A stretch of DNA of 64,000 bases from RPQJ01 sp963706755 (GCA_963706755.1 CAVPNH010000008.1:363134-427133); one strand, 5' to 3'. Positions 16,734 through 27,714 are shown, counted from the stretch's first letter. Numbers and translations are program-made. The notes: a model not told the origin generated them from the letters alone.

Positions 16734-18431
16734 GTGAACGACATGAGAGCCGTCGTGCTTGGAGCGATCCTGTTCGCCGTGGTGAGTGCGGCCGTGCCGC
16801 CGGCCGTCGCCGCGGGCGATACTGCGACCGACCATGCAGCGGCCGATTCGCGGATCGCCGCGGCCGAGCAGGCGTTTCTCGAGTTCCTCGATGCGCATGG
16901 AGCGCTCGCCATCGTCGAGTCCGGCCTCGATGCCCGGTATCTCGGCCGGGATCGCGGGGAGTGGGCGGCGTTCGCAGGCTCGAAGCGCCGCCTGCTCGAT
17001 GCGGACCTGTCGGCCCTCTCGGGCCGGACACTGTCGCCAGGCGACGCCCGGGCGGTCGGGGCAATGCATGCCTCGCTGGATGCCCTGGCCGTGGAGGACG
17101 AGACCACGGGCGTGCTCGAGTCCGCGTGCGGCGATGCCGGGGATCGAAAGCTCGACTACGCGAGGCTGCGCGCCGCGCTCGTGGCCTGTTACTTCAAGTT
17201 CGGCAATTCGCTCGCCTTCGAGGGTGGGTCCATCGACCGCGGCACTGCATTGCAGCTGCTGCACGTGGTTGACGAGCCCGCGCGGCGCAAGTCCCTGTTC
17301 GATTCCTTCCTGCCGCTATGGCAATCGCTGTACGGCGACGGCGGGAAGGCGAGCCCGTACCGTCGCATGATCGCGATGGCTGCGCTGGAGGCGGCGAAGC
17401 ATGGTTCCGAGATCGACGCCGCGGCCCGCGCGCTCGGCGTGGGCGCGGCGGACGTCGAGCAATGGCTCGTGGAGATCCTGGATGCGTGGCGGCAGGCGAG
17501 CGACCCGGGCATGGTCGAGCCCTGGGATTACCGCTACGCGAACAGCGCGGCCAATCGAGAACTCGCTCCGCGGATTCCGCCGGAGTCGCTCCTTCCGGTA
17601 AATGAACGTTTCTACCGGGATCTGGGCGCGGACCTCAGGCAGCTCCGGGTCATGTTCGACCTTGCGCCCAGGGCTGGAAAGTCTCCGCTCGCGTACACGG
17701 ACTTCGTGACGCGGGGCCGCATGTCGGGTGGCCAGTGGCAGGCGTCCGTCGCGCGCGTGGTCGGGACGTATCCGGCGGGCGGGCTCTTCTCACTGAACGA
17801 GCTGGTGCACGAGAACGGCCATGCGGTGCACCTGAGCGCGATCCACAGCCGACCGGCCTACATGGACTGGCCGGACACGCTGTTCACGGAAGCGTTCGCC
17901 GACGTGCCGTCGTGGAGCGTCTACGAGCCCGCGTGGCAGCGGCGCTACCTCGGTGCGGCGGCGGGTGAGACCGCGTCGCTGCGTGCGCTCTTCGGCGACG
18001 TGATGCTGGACGTGGCCTGGGCGCTGTTCGAGTTGCGATTGCTGCGGGATCCCGGTGCGGATCCCAACGTCGTCTGGACGGAGATCACCAGCCGCTACCT
18101 GCACGTCGTGCCGCATCCCGAGGTTCCCTGGTGGGCAATGCGCGTGCAGCTCGCGAGCGACCCGGGCTACATGGTGAACTACGGGCTCGGCGCGATGCTC
18201 ACGGCCGAGATGCGGCAGCGCACGACCGAGGCGGCGGGGCCGTTCGATTCCGGTAACCCCGCCTGGTATGCCTGGACGAGCGAGCACCTGCTGCGCTACG
18301 GATCGGAGCGCGATACCCGGTCCCTGATGCAGGACCTGCTCGGGCGGCCGGTGTCACCCGCGGCGTTGCTGGCGCAGATCGCGCGGTGCCGCGCGGCGGC
18401 GCCGGGTTCTTCCCCCGTGGCTGCGGACTGA
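16734..18431 (+). CDS. Secreted zinc metallopeptidase with HENGH site (M3-like gluzincin)
   Basis: An exported peptidase of 565 residues. A signal peptide is followed by a long helical domain and the zinc-binding motif H359-E-N-G-H363 (ELVHENGHAVHLSA). The expected third ligand lies about 25 residues later in FTEAFADVPSW. The HExGH form and helical fold point to the M3/M32-like gluzincins, but no named family member comes to mind. The start is uncertain. GTG at 16734 lies 3 bases after a GGAGG and ATG at 16743 lies 12 after it, giving proteins that differ by three residues. It stands alone between the corrinoid operon and the convergent malic enzyme gene. Confidence 0.8.
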   Translation: MNDMRAVVLGAILFAVVSAAVPPAVAAGDTATDHAAADSRIAAAEQAFLEFLDAHGALAIVESGLDARYLGRDRGEWAAFAGSKRRLLDADLSALSGRTLSPGDARAVGAMHASLDALAVEDETTGVLESACGDAGDRKLDYARLRAALVACYFKFGNSLAFEGGSIDRGTALQLLHVVDEPARRKSLFDSFLPLWQSLYGDGGKASPYRRMIAMAALEAAKHGSEIDAAARALGVGAADVEQWLVEILDAWRQASDPGMVEPWDYRYANSAANRELAPRIPPESLLPVNERFYRDLGADLRQLRVMFDLAPRAGKSPLAYTDFVTRGRMSGGQWQASVARVVGTYPAGGLFSLNELVHENGHAVHLSAIHSRPAYMDWPDTLFTEAFADVPSWSVYEPAWQRRYLGAAAGETASLRALFGDVMLDVAWALFELRLLRDPGADPNVVWTEITSRYLHVVPHPEVPWWAMRVQLASDPGYMVNYGLGAMLTAEMRQRTTEAAGPFDSGNPAWYAWTSEHLLRYGSERDTRSLMQDLLGRPVSPAALLAQIARCRAAAPGSSPVAAD

Positions 18432-18538
18432 GTAGCCGTCCGTCGGCCAACGGCAGTCGTTTCAATCTGTCGGCGCAACCTGGCGCGTCGCGTGCCTGGG
18501 CGCACGGCGCAGGGGGGGCACATCCCCGGCAGCAGGCC

Positions 18539-20209
18539 CTACGCGTAGCTCACGTAACGCGGTTCGTACATCTGCGATCGCATGTAGTCGAGCAGGTCGG
18601 CCGGCCGTTCCATTCCCGCGAGGTCGCTGCGGTAGGCAACGTCGGCGACCGCCGCAGCGATGTGTGCGGACACGTCACGGACGCGGTTCAGCGGCGGGTA
18701 GAGGCTGCCCTGCGCGAGGTCCGCCTCGCTCACGTGCAGGGCCAGCGTGCGCGCGGCGGCCATGAACATCTCGTCCGTCACGCGCGAGGCGCGCACGGCG
18801 ACGACGCCGAGGCCGACGCCCGGGAAGATGTAGGAGTTGTTGCCCTGGCGCGGCACGAAGCGCCTGCCGTCCAGCGTGACGGGGTCGAACGGGCTGCCCG
18901 AGGCGAAGAGTGCCCGCCCGCCGGACCACGCGTAGGCCTGTTCCGCCGTGCATTCTGACTTCGAGGTCGGGTTCGAAAGCGCGAACACGATGGGCCGCTC
19001 ATTCAGTCTCGACATCTCCTGGATCACTTCCTGCGTGAACATGCCCGGCGTGGCGCCCACGCCGATGATGGCGGTCGGGCGCAGTGCCCTGACGGCGCCG
19101 ATGAAATCCCCGAGCGGTGCGTGCTCGTGCGCGTAAGGAAGCTTGTGAGTCGCCAGGCCCTGTCGAGTCGCGACCACGAGTCCCTTTGAGTCCACCATCC
19201 AGCAGCGCCTGCGCGCCGCGCTCTCGTCCATTCCCTCGTCCATCATGGCAGACACGAGCAGGTCCGAGATGCCGGTGGCCGCCTCGCCCGCACCCAGGCA
19301 GAGGAAGGTCTGCTCCGACATCCTCTTGCCGGTCACCCGCAAGGCCGAGAACACGCCGGCCACGGTTACGGACGCCGTGCCCTGGATGTCGTCGTTGAAA
19401 CTGCAGATCCTGTCCCGGTACCTGTTCAGCAGCCGGAAGGCATTGTGGTTGGCGAAGTCCTCGAACTGCACCACGATGCCGGGGAATACTTCCTGGGTCG
19501 CCGCGACGAATTCCTCGACGAGTTCGTCGAACGCCTCGCCGGTCAGGCGTTTCTGCCTGAGGCCGAGGTAGAGCGGATCGCGGAGCAGGGCTTCGTTGTT
19601 CGTCCCGGCGTCGAGCATCACCGGCAGGCAGCGGCGCGGATGGAGGCCTGCGCAGGCGGTGTAGAGGGCGAGCTTGCCGATGGGGATGCCCATGCCGTTC
19701 GCGCCCAGGTCGCCGAGACCGAGGATGCGCTCGCCGTCGGTGACCACGATCATCGCGGCCTCGCGGTGCGGCCAGTTGCGCATGACCTGGGCGATGCGTC
19801 CGCGGTCCGCCGCGGAAATGAACAGCCCGCGCGGCCGGCGGTAGATGTGGCCGAACTGCTGGCAGGCGAGGCCGACGGTCGGCGTGTAGATGATCGGCAT
19901 CATCTCGTCCGGGTTCTCGACGATGACCCGGAAGAAGAGCGCCTCGTTCCGGTCCTGCAGCGCCTCGATCAGGATGTACTTCGCGAGCGGCGTCTGCAGC
20001 CGGTGGAAGTTCTCGAGCACCCGGGCGACCTGGTCCTCCTGCGTGCAGATGTGGGGTGGCAGCAGGCCGCGCAGCCCGAGGGCGTCGCGCTCGTCCTCGG
20101 TGAAGGCCGTGCCCTTGTTCAGCGTCGGGTCGCGCAGCAGCGCGGTGCCGCGCGGGAACCATTCCGGCAGGGGGGGTGGCAGGGGGCGTCGAGTGCGTTC
20201 GGACTGCAT
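18539..20209 (-). CDS. maeA: NAD-dependent malic enzyme
   Basis: Oxidative decarboxylation of malate to pyruvate and CO2 in the cytoplasm. The 556 residues match the MaeA/SfcA class of about 565. Conserved blocks are NKGTAFTEDERDALGLRGLLP near the N-terminus, PIIYTPTVGLACQ, the Tyr/Lys/Asp active-site region around VTDGERILGLGDLGANGMGIP, the metal site EDFANHNAF, FNDDIQGTA and the second nucleotide fold FLGAGEAATGIS-like segment. I chose the ATG at 20207-20209 because GGAG lies 8 bases upstream; the next ATG upstream (20224) lacks one. NAD rather than NADP preference is inferred from the MaeA-type length. Confidence 0.95.
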   Translation of the reverse strand: MQSERTRRPLPPPLPEWFPRGTALLRDPTLNKGTAFTEDERDALGLRGLLPPHICTQEDQVARVLENFHRLQTPLAKYILIEALQDRNEALFFRVIVENPDEMMPIIYTPTVGLACQQFGHIYRRPRGLFISAADRGRIAQVMRNWPHREAAMIVVTDGERILGLGDLGANGMGIPIGKLALYTACAGLHPRRCLPVMLDAGTNNEALLRDPLYLGLRQKRLTGEAFDELVEEFVAATQEVFPGIVVQFEDFANHNAFRLLNRYRDRICSFNDDIQGTASVTVAGVFSALRVTGKRMSEQTFLCLGAGEAATGISDLLVSAMMDEGMDESAARRRCWMVDSKGLVVATRQGLATHKLPYAHEHAPLGDFIGAVRALRPTAIIGVGATPGMFTQEVIQEMSRLNERPIVFALSNPTSKSECTAEQAYAWSGGRALFASGSPFDPVTLDGRRFVPRQGNNSYIFPGVGLGVVAVRASRVTDEMFMAAARTLALHVSEADLAQGSLYPPLNRVRDVSAHIAAAVADVAYRSDLAGMERPADLLDYMRSQMYEPRYVSYA

Positions 20210-20492
20210 GGCTTGCTCCGGCATTCGGGTGTAGACGACCGGGCGGTGCAGCTCGCCGGCCTGCCGCGATCCTAGGCGCGGCTCACGGCGAGTCAACGAC
20301 GGGAACCCGGTAGCGGGCTGCGGATTGCCGCAGGTCGGCGATGAGGTGCTTGACGCCGCCGCGGGCCGCGCTCTTCGCCGCCGGCCGGTCCTGGGCGTTG
20401 CCCTCCGGCGGGCCGGGAAGCCGTCGTCGGGTCGAACCGTGCCGCCGCCGGGGGGAGTTGGTACCATCTCCCCACCATTCGGGAGACCACAT

Positions 20493-21083
20493 ATGCATCA
20501 CATCGGAAAAGCCAGACCGGCCGGCGGGTTCGCCGGCGTAGTTGCATTCATCACGTTGACCCTCTTCACCGGCGCCAGCGCATACGCGGACAGCCCGGAC
20601 CAGCAGCGGTCACAGATCGACAGGATGGCGCAGCAGACGCTGCAGGCCCTCTACGCACAGCAGCCTTCGGCGGCCCGCGCCATCAGGGAATCGGCCGGCT
20701 ATGCGGTGTTCAGCGACATGAGCACCAAGATCTTCTTTGCGGGCGGGGGCGGCGGCAAGGGCGTGGCGGTGAACAATGCGTCCGGCCAGGAGACCTTCAT
20801 GATGATGGTCTCGGTCTCCGCGGGGCTCGGCATGGGCGTCGCGAAGAACCACCTGGTCTGGGTTTTCCAGACGCCGGAGGCGTACGCGAACTTCGTCAAC
20901 ACCGGGGTGGAACTCGGCGCCGGCGCGAACCTCACGGTGAACCCCGGCGCGGGCGGCGGCCTGTACGACGGTGCGGTCGAGGCTTCGCCGGGGGCGTGGC
21001 TGTACCAGCTCTCGGACGCGGGCCTGGTACTCGAGCTGACGGTGCAGGGCACCAAGTACTTCAAGGACCCTGATCTCAACTAG
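20493..21083 (+). CDS. Exported YSC84-domain (lipid-binding) protein
   Basis: A 196-residue exported protein with the YSC84/SYLF lipid-binding domain. An N-terminal signal peptide (residues 1-32, ending ASAYA) precedes the domain. SAGYAVFSDMSTKIFFAGGGGGKGVAV and GLGMGVAKNHLVWVF are typical of bacterial YSC84 proteins, as is the glycine-rich GAGANLTVNPGAGGG. A good GGGAG sits 7 bases before the ATG at 20493. Bacterial members are mostly annotated as periplasmic or outer-membrane-associated lipid-binding proteins of unknown role. It is divergent from maeA and precedes two further small exported or membrane genes. Confidence 0.85.
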   Translation: MHHIGKARPAGGFAGVVAFITLTLFTGASAYADSPDQQRSQIDRMAQQTLQALYAQQPSAARAIRESAGYAVFSDMSTKIFFAGGGGGKGVAVNNASGQETFMMMVSVSAGLGMGVAKNHLVWVFQTPEAYANFVNTGVELGAGANLTVNPGAGGGLYDGAVEASPGAWLYQLSDAGLVLELTVQGTKYFKDPDLN

Positions 21084-21124
21084 GATGATTGCCGGCCCTG
21101 GCGGGCCGACGGGAGAATGCGGCC

Positions 21125-21556
21125 ATGAAAATACGGTACGGAATCTTCGCCTTCGCACTGCTCGCCGCGGCCGCGAGCGCTTCTGCAGGTGAAGTCATCA
21201 GCGTCGTCGAACACGCCGATACGGACGCCGTCACCGACACGGGCGCCAAGGGCGACTCGGCCGGCGACGTCCTCACGTTCGCGAATCCGGTGTTCGACAA
21301 GGCGAACAAGGCGCAGGTCGGGACCGACCAGGGTTACTGCGTGCGGACCGTCGTGGGCAAGGCCTGGGAATGCAATTGGACGATGTCGCTCAAGGACGGT
21401 CAGATCACGGTGGAAGGGCCGTTCCTGGACACGGGCGACTCGGTCCTCGCGATCACCGGCGGCACCGGCAAGTACACCGGCGCGCGCGGCCAGATGAAGC
21501 TGCACGCGCGCGACGCGAAGGGCACGGCGTACGATTTCGCCTACGAGTTGCAGTGA
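21125..21556 (+). CDS. Exported allene-oxide-cyclase/dirigent-like barrel protein
   Basis: A 143-residue protein with a clear signal peptide (MKIRYGIFAFALLAAAASASA). The mature part looks like the small beta-barrel shared by allene oxide cyclases and dirigent proteins. The clue is the core segment with GDVLTFANPVFD, the Cys pair in QGYCVRTVVGKAWECNW and the hallmark LAITGGTGKYTGARGQM. In bacteria these secreted barrels have no settled function; disulfide bonding of the two cysteines is likely in the periplasm. It starts 41 bases after the YSC84 gene and overlaps the next gene by four bases (GTGA). Confidence 0.72.
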   Translation: MKIRYGIFAFALLAAAASASAGEVISVVEHADTDAVTDTGAKGDSAGDVLTFANPVFDKANKAQVGTDQGYCVRTVVGKAWECNWTMSLKDGQITVEGPFLDTGDSVLAITGGTGKYTGARGQMKLHARDAKGTAYDFAYELQ

Positions 21557-21933
21557 CGCAGGAAGGGTCGACGCAACCGACGCAGGCGAGTGTGGACACC
21601 CGCGAGCAGCGGGCCGCGGTGGAGCGCGCGCTCATGGACCATGCGAGGGCCCATGCTTCGCGGGAACACGAGCCGCCGCCGCGCCTGCTGCGCAACACCA
21701 TTGGTTTCGCGGTGACGCTCGCGCTCCTGGCCATCGTGCTGCTCGGGCTCGACGCTTTCCTGACCGCCATGCAGAAATACATGGAGACGAAGGTCGTGGA
21801 TCCCGCGCCGGCCCCGACCGATCCGATGCCGGCCTACGCAGTTCCGGCGGAGGTCAGTCCGCCACCGCCGGCGGATCAGGGTCCTCGTCCCAGCCCGGCT
21901 CAGGCTCCGGAAACCTCGCAAGCCACTCCCTGA
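21553..21933 (+). CDS. Hypothetical single-pass membrane protein
   Basis: A 126-residue protein that I do not recognise. A charged N-terminal half is followed by one hydrophobic helix (about residues 48-72, TIGFAVTLALLAIVLLGL) and a proline-rich tail (PAPAPTDPMPAYAVP and PPPPADQGPRPSP). The GTG at 21553 lies within the GTGA stop of the barrel protein, suggesting coupling. The last 80 bases overlap the convergent ferritin-like gene, where codon choice is shared by both strands, so the C-terminus deserves doubt. Confidence 0.5.
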   Translation: MTQEGSTQPTQASVDTREQRAAVERALMDHARAHASREHEPPPRLLRNTIGFAVTLALLAIVLLGLDAFLTAMQKYMETKVVDPAPAPTDPMPAYAVPAEVSPPPPADQGPRPSPAQAPETSQATP

Positions 21934-22366
21934 TCAGCCGGACGTGCTCGCGCTCGTCGGCCGCCATCTCGAGCGCGGCTTCCCGGACGTCCGCGGGAAC
22001 CTTCGCGGCAGCGAAGTGCTCGAAGAACTCGGCCGCCCGTTCCTCGTTGTGCAGGGCCAGCTTGAGCGCGTGGTAAGGCTGCATCAGGTAGTGCAGGTCG
22101 CCGTAGTCCGTGGTCTCCGGCCCTTCCGGGGTTTCCCAGCGGAAGGACGCCGTATCGGGCGGCCGGGTCCAGCCCATCTGCGCCGCGATCTGGTCGCGGT
22201 GCTTGCCCTCGATCCGCGCGAGCTTGACGAAAAGTTCCGCGACCTCGGCGTTGTGGTGCGTGTCCATCTGCTCGGCGAGCTCCGCGTAGCGCTCGGCCGC
22301 CTCGACTTCCATGGCCCAGGCACAGGCCATGAACTCCTCCACGGTGCGCGGCAGCTTGTGCTTCAC
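21854..22366 (-). CDS. Ferritin-like (rubrerythrin-type) protein
   Basis: A 170-residue four-helix protein with paired carboxylate/His motifs of a di-iron site: AMEVEAAERYAEL, IEGKHRDQI, HNEERAAEFF and ADEREHVRLI. No rubredoxin cysteines are present, so it is the diiron module alone. Such proteins reduce peroxide or protect iron-sulfur enzymes. Its start overlaps the stop of korB by four bases, so it belongs to the 2-oxoacid:ferredoxin oxidoreductase operon. Guarding that oxygen-sensitive enzyme in an aerobic cell would be a sensible role (inference). Confidence 0.85.
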   Translation of the reverse strand: MKHKLPRTVEEFMACAWAMEVEAAERYAELAEQMDTHHNAEVAELFVKLARIEGKHRDQIAAQMGWTRPPDTASFRWETPEGPETTDYGDLHYLMQPYHALKLALHNEERAAEFFEHFAAAKVPADVREAALEMAADEREHVRLIREWLARFPEPEPGWDEDPDPPAVAD

Positions 22367-23175
22367 AGCGAGAACCTCTCCTCGAATATCGAGGGGTCCT
22401 GCGTGGCGCGACGTCCCCGCGGTTCGTAGGGCCTGCGACTGCCGGCATACAGCACGCCGAGATCGAAGCCCGTGTCGCGCAGCATGCGCCGCGCGGCGCG
22501 CGCGAGGTCCGAGGTCGGCTTCACGGCATCGTGTTTCACTATCTTCTTCCAGTCCCGTTGTTCGGGACGGAACGTGACGCAGGGCGACAGCACTTCGACG
22601 AATGAGAATCCCGGGTGGCGCACGGCCTGGACGATCACGTCTGCCAGCCCGTTGGGATCCCCGGTGAACGCCCGCGCGATGAAGTTGGCACCGGACGACA
22701 GCGCCACGACCATGGGGTGGAATTCGCGCAGTCCCGTGCCTTCGGGCGAGAGCTTCGAGTCCCAGTCGGGCTCGGTGGTGGGCGAGGGCTGGCCCTTGGT
22801 CATGCCGTACACGCGGTTATCCATGACGATGTAGGTCATGTCCACGTTGCGCCGGCAGGCGTGGAGGAAATGATTGCCGCCGATCGAGTAGCCATCGCCG
22901 TCGCCGCCGGTGACGATCACGGTCAGGTCCGGACGTGCGATCTTGAGGCCCGTGCCGGCCGCGAGCGCCCGCCCGTGCACGCCGTGGAAGCCGTAGCAGC
23001 TGGTATAGGCCGGGATGCGCGAGGAGCAGCCGATGCCGGAAACCACGGCTACGTTCTCGGGCCGGAGTTCCATCTTCGCCAGGGCCTTGGTGAGCGCATT
23101 GACGACGCCGAAGTCGCCGCAACCCGGACACCAGACGGGCTTGATGTCGGACTTGAAGTCGGTGTGCGTGAGCAT
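22363..23175 (-). CDS. korB: 2-oxoacid:ferredoxin oxidoreductase, beta (TPP-binding) subunit
   Basis: Thiamine-diphosphate subunit of a 2-oxoacid:acceptor oxidoreductase, probably of the 2-oxoglutarate type, which makes acyl-CoA, CO2 and reduced ferredoxin. It has the motif VWCPGCGDFG near the N-terminus, SGIGCSSRIPAY, and the TPP signature GDGDGYSIGGNHF followed about 20 residues later by VMDNRVYGMTKGQ. I set the start at the ATG at 23173-23175 (MLTHTDFKSD), where AGAGGT precedes at good spacing; an upstream ATG at 23196 would run into korA. The 270-residue protein ends in a four-base overlap with the ferritin-like gene. The substrate is inferred from resemblance only. Confidence 0.92.
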   Translation of the reverse strand: MLTHTDFKSDIKPVWCPGCGDFGVVNALTKALAKMELRPENVAVVSGIGCSSRIPAYTSCYGFHGVHGRALAAGTGLKIARPDLTVIVTGGDGDGYSIGGNHFLHACRRNVDMTYIVMDNRVYGMTKGQPSPTTEPDWDSKLSPEGTGLREFHPMVVALSSGANFIARAFTGDPNGLADVIVQAVRHPGFSFVEVLSPCVTFRPEQRDWKKIVKHDAVKPTSDLARAARRMLRDTGFDLGVLYAGSRRPYEPRGRRATQDPSIFEERFSL

Positions 23176-23180
23176 GTCGG

Positions 23181-24943
23181 TTAACCTCTGCTCCACTCGA
23201 CGAGCCTGCGGTGGATTTCGCCCGGCGTGAACTGCAGGGCGCCCGGACGGTGCAGCGCCGTGACCACGCCCGGCAGGTCGTACTCGGCCCGCAGGTGCCG
23301 GAAGAACTGCCCCCTGTGGTTCTGCTCGATCACGAGCACCTGGCGGACGCCCTGGAGCGCGGCGGCCAGTCGCAAGGGCTGGGCGGGCGAGAGCAGCCGC
23401 AGTGAGACGAGCCGGGCCTCGACGCCGTCTACCCGCGCGCGCGCGAGGCCCTCACGCACGACTCCCGTGCAGGAGCCGAAGGTGAGCACCGCGAGTTCGC
23501 CGTCGCCTTCGACGTCGGCCCAGTGTGCCCCGTAGTCGAAAAGCTCGAGCTTGCGGAACCGCTTGTCGAGCTGTGCGAGGTGGTCGGATCCCTGCGAGGA
23601 GGGCGTGCCGCGCTCGCCATGCTCGAGCCCGTCCGCCGTGTACGTCACTCCGGCCGTGCCCGGAATCGCCATCGGCGAGACACCATCGGGCGTGAGCGCG
23701 TAGCGACGATAGCCGGGCTCGTTCGCTCCCGCGACGAGGCGCGGGGCGGGCCCGGTGTCGGTCACGTCGGGCGGCCGGTCGACGACCGCGCGCGCCTGCC
23801 CGAGGAACTGATCGGAGAGCACGATCGCAGGTGCCTGCAGCGCCTCGGCGAGGCGCACGGCCCACTCCGTCGTGCGCAGGCAGTCCGCCGACGGAATTCG
23901 GAGCGAGGACGAGGTGCGGCGCGTCCCCGTGCAGGCCGTAGAGGGCGATGTTGACGTCGCCCTGCTCGGACTTGGTGGGAATGCCCGTGGACGGGCCGAC
24001 GCGCATCGACGTCCACCACGACGACCGGCGTCTCGGACGCCACCGCGAGGCCGAGCGACTCGACCATGAGTGCGAGCCCGGGCCCCGAGGTCGCGGTGAG
24101 TGAGGGCACGCCGCCGTAGGAACCGCCGATCGCCATGTTGATGGAGGCGAGTTCGTCCTCGGCCTGCACCAGCGTGCCGCCCACCTCCGCGAGCGCCGGG
24201 CTCATCCACTCGAGCAGCTCGGTCGCCGGAGTGATCGGGTACGCGGCCACGAAACGCACACCGCCCCGGATCGCGCCGTAGCCCGCGGCCTCGTTCCCGG
24301 TGATGAGCCAGCGCCGCGAGGTTCGCGCCGGCGGCGGCTCCAGGGTCCAGCGGCGCGGGGAGGCTGAGGCTGCGTCCCGCCCGGCGGCGACGGCCGCAAG
24401 GCTGGGCGACAGGGCCGCCGGGCGCTTTGCCAGGGATTTCCCAACCGCCTGCGCGAGGGCGTCGTCCGGCAGGCCTACCAGCGCGGCCACGACACCGAGC
24501 AGGAGCATGTTGGGGCGCCCTTCCGGAATGGCCTTGGCCAGTTTCTTCAGCGGCAGCGCCGCGCGGGCGCTGCCATTACGCGTGAAGACCTCGTGCGGCT
24601 CGCCCTGGTCCGGATCGTCGACGATGAGGCTGTCCGGCCCGAGCGGGATCTCGGCTCCGAAACGGTGGATGTTCTCCCAATCCGCGGCGGCCAGGACATC
24701 GAAACGGTCCCCCATGCATTCGATCGGGTGGCACGCGATCCGGATCATGGCGGCCGCTTCGCCGCCGCGGATCTGGGGGCCGGAGGAACGCGTCATGATC
24801 GCGTAGTAGCCTGCAAAGGCAGCCGCCTCGAGCAGCATGTTGCCGGCGGTCATGACACCCGCACCGCCGCTGCCGACGAGTGCGATCGAAATGCTGGAGC
24901 GGCGTGGCACGGTCCCCGCGCCCGGTTGTTCTGTTTCTGGCAT
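23181..24943 (-). CDS. korA: 2-oxoacid:ferredoxin oxidoreductase, fused gamma-alpha subunit, two frameshifts
   Basis: Partner of korB. The N-terminal half is the gamma domain (IALVGSGGAGVMTAGNMLLE, SGPQIRGGEAA) joined to the alpha domain (FVAAYPITPATELLEW, VQAEDELASINMAIGGSYGG, TATSGPGLALM). The frame is broken twice. After VVVVDV one extra base near 24007 moves reading to MRVGPSTGIPTKSEQGD. A second extra base near 23886, after LAPNSVG, moves it to DCLRTTEWAVRLAE, which runs to the stop. Both breaks fall inside conserved sequence and nothing is missing, so consensus error is more likely than decay. The ATG at 24941-24943 starts MPETEQPG. It is divergent from the 24984 gene and ends 5 bases before korB. 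Confidence 0.85.
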
Positions 24944-24983
24944 CGCGGCGGTATTGTAAGAGGTTAATGGAGGGTTTCGTCCC

Positions 24984-25295
24984 ATGCAAGACAGGAATTC
25001 CGAGCCCAGCATGCCGCCGGAAGTCGCGGCGATCCGCGATTGCGGCTACGCGACCTGGACGAGCGCGGAGGTGGCGCGTGCGATCCGTTCTCAGTTCGCC
25101 GCGGACTTCATTCCGGTGAAGGGCATTCGCCACGTGCGCATCTGGGGCATCCAGGTGGACGATGAGCGCGAACTGCCCGGCCACGAGCGCACGATGATTC
25201 CCGACGAGGAGTTGTGGCAGGTCGAGCTCGAGGCCGTGGACGGCTCGAGATTCGAGGTGAATTCCCAGCTGCTGGTGGCTGCACCACGCGGATGA
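24984..25295 (+). CDS. Hypothetical protein divergent from korA
   Basis: A 103-residue soluble protein that I do not recognise. It has a balanced, protein-like composition (for example VKGIRHVRIWGIQVDDE and DEELWQVELEAVDGS) with no signal peptide or membrane helix. The ATG at 24984 has GGAGG about 10 bases upstream. It begins 40 bases from the divergent korA start, so the two must share a promoter region, and it precedes a mini-gene and the decarboxylase gene in the same direction. No function is offered. Confidence 0.55.
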   Translation: MQDRNSEPSMPPEVAAIRDCGYATWTSAEVARAIRSQFAADFIPVKGIRHVRIWGIQVDDERELPGHERTMIPDEELWQVELEAVDGSRFEVNSQLLVAAPRG

Positions 25296-25331
25296 TGGCG
25301 GTGCAAACAGGCATAAGCAGGCCTCGTGGCG

Positions 25332-25426
25332 GTGACGGGCCAGAAGGAACCGTTCGTGCATGAAGATATCCTGAGCCGGCCCGAGTACGAGAAAGCGATG
25401 GCAGGCAAGCGCCACTGGCGGGATTC

Positions 25427-25430
<4 letters not shown>
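25332..25430 (+). CDS. Possible 32-residue leader-like protein before the decarboxylase
   Basis: A short frame starting at GTG 25332 (an in-frame GTG at 25326 is an alternative). It reads as a well-mixed peptide with segments EPFVHEDILSRPEYEK and GKRHWRDS. Its TGA lies inside ATGA, whose ATG (25427) starts the decarboxylase gene, a layout seen for translationally coupled genes throughout this window. There is no strong ribosome-binding site. It could be a tiny partner protein, a translational leader, or chance. Confidence 0.35.
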
Positions 25431-27046
<1,616 letters not shown>

Positions 27047-27047
27047 C

Positions 27048-27641
27048 ATGAATAGCCCGAATCCGACGCCACGACGCCCATCGCTCTGGCGGCGCGCGCT
27101 GCTCGGAGTGCTGCGCCTCTTCGGCTGGAAGACCTCCCTCGTTTGGCCGCCCGAGCCAAAGGGCATCATCATTGTGTATCCGCACACCTCGAACTGGGAT
27201 TTCCCGATCGGCCTGGCGTTCCGAATTGGCCATGACCTGCCGGCGAACTGGATCGGCAAGGCCGAGATGTTTCCGACGCCGTTCCGAGGGCTTCTCAAGC
27301 GGCTTGGCGGCATTCCGGTGGATCGCCGCCGCGCGACCGGGTTCATCGACTCAATGGTGCAGGAGTTCAGGCGGAGGGACTGGATGTGGGTCGGCATTGC
27401 GCCAGAAGGAACGCGTGCGCGCACGGACCGCCTGAAGGCGGGCTTCTACAAGCTCGCGCTCGCGGCGGACGTCCCGGTCGGCCTCGGCTACATCGATTAC
27501 GCAACGCGCACGGTCGGGATCGACACCTACGTCCGCTTCACCGGCGACGAGGAGCGCGACCTCGAGGTCCTGCGAAAGTTCTATGCGGCGAAGCGCGGGC
27601 ACAGGCCGGAGCTCGCCGGGGACATCAGGTTCAAGCGCTGA
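27048..27641 (+). CDS. PlsC-like 1-acyl-glycerol-phosphate acyltransferase family protein
   Basis: A 197-residue acyltransferase. The catalytic His/Asp block appears as YPHTSNWDFPIG (HX4D-like), with a second block PTPFRGLLKRLGGIPVDRR and the phosphate-binding APEGTRART. It is shorter than PlsC and lacks its N-terminal membrane helices, apart from a weakly hydrophobic segment near residue 20. This fits the small soluble or peripheral acyltransferases often annotated as glycerol acyltransferase. It starts one base after the decarboxylase stop, so it is likely co-transcribed. The acyl acceptor is unknown. Confidence 0.88.
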   Translation: MNSPNPTPRRPSLWRRALLGVLRLFGWKTSLVWPPEPKGIIIVYPHTSNWDFPIGLAFRIGHDLPANWIGKAEMFPTPFRGLLKRLGGIPVDRRRATGFIDSMVQEFRRRDWMWVGIAPEGTRARTDRLKAGFYKLALAADVPVGLGYIDYATRTVGIDTYVRFTGDEERDLEVLRKFYAAKRGHRPELAGDIRFKR

Positions 27642-27714
27642 TTCGGCGCGTCAACATCCAGGCCGGCGCAGTTTCCCTCGATCCATCCGGCGCGGCATGA
27701 GAACATCCGCGCCG

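Noticed and set aside
22363..25012. Programmed frameshifting in korA
   Set aside because: The sites lack slippery heptamers or stop-codon signals, and similar shifts occur in unrelated genes of the window, so a common technical cause is simpler.
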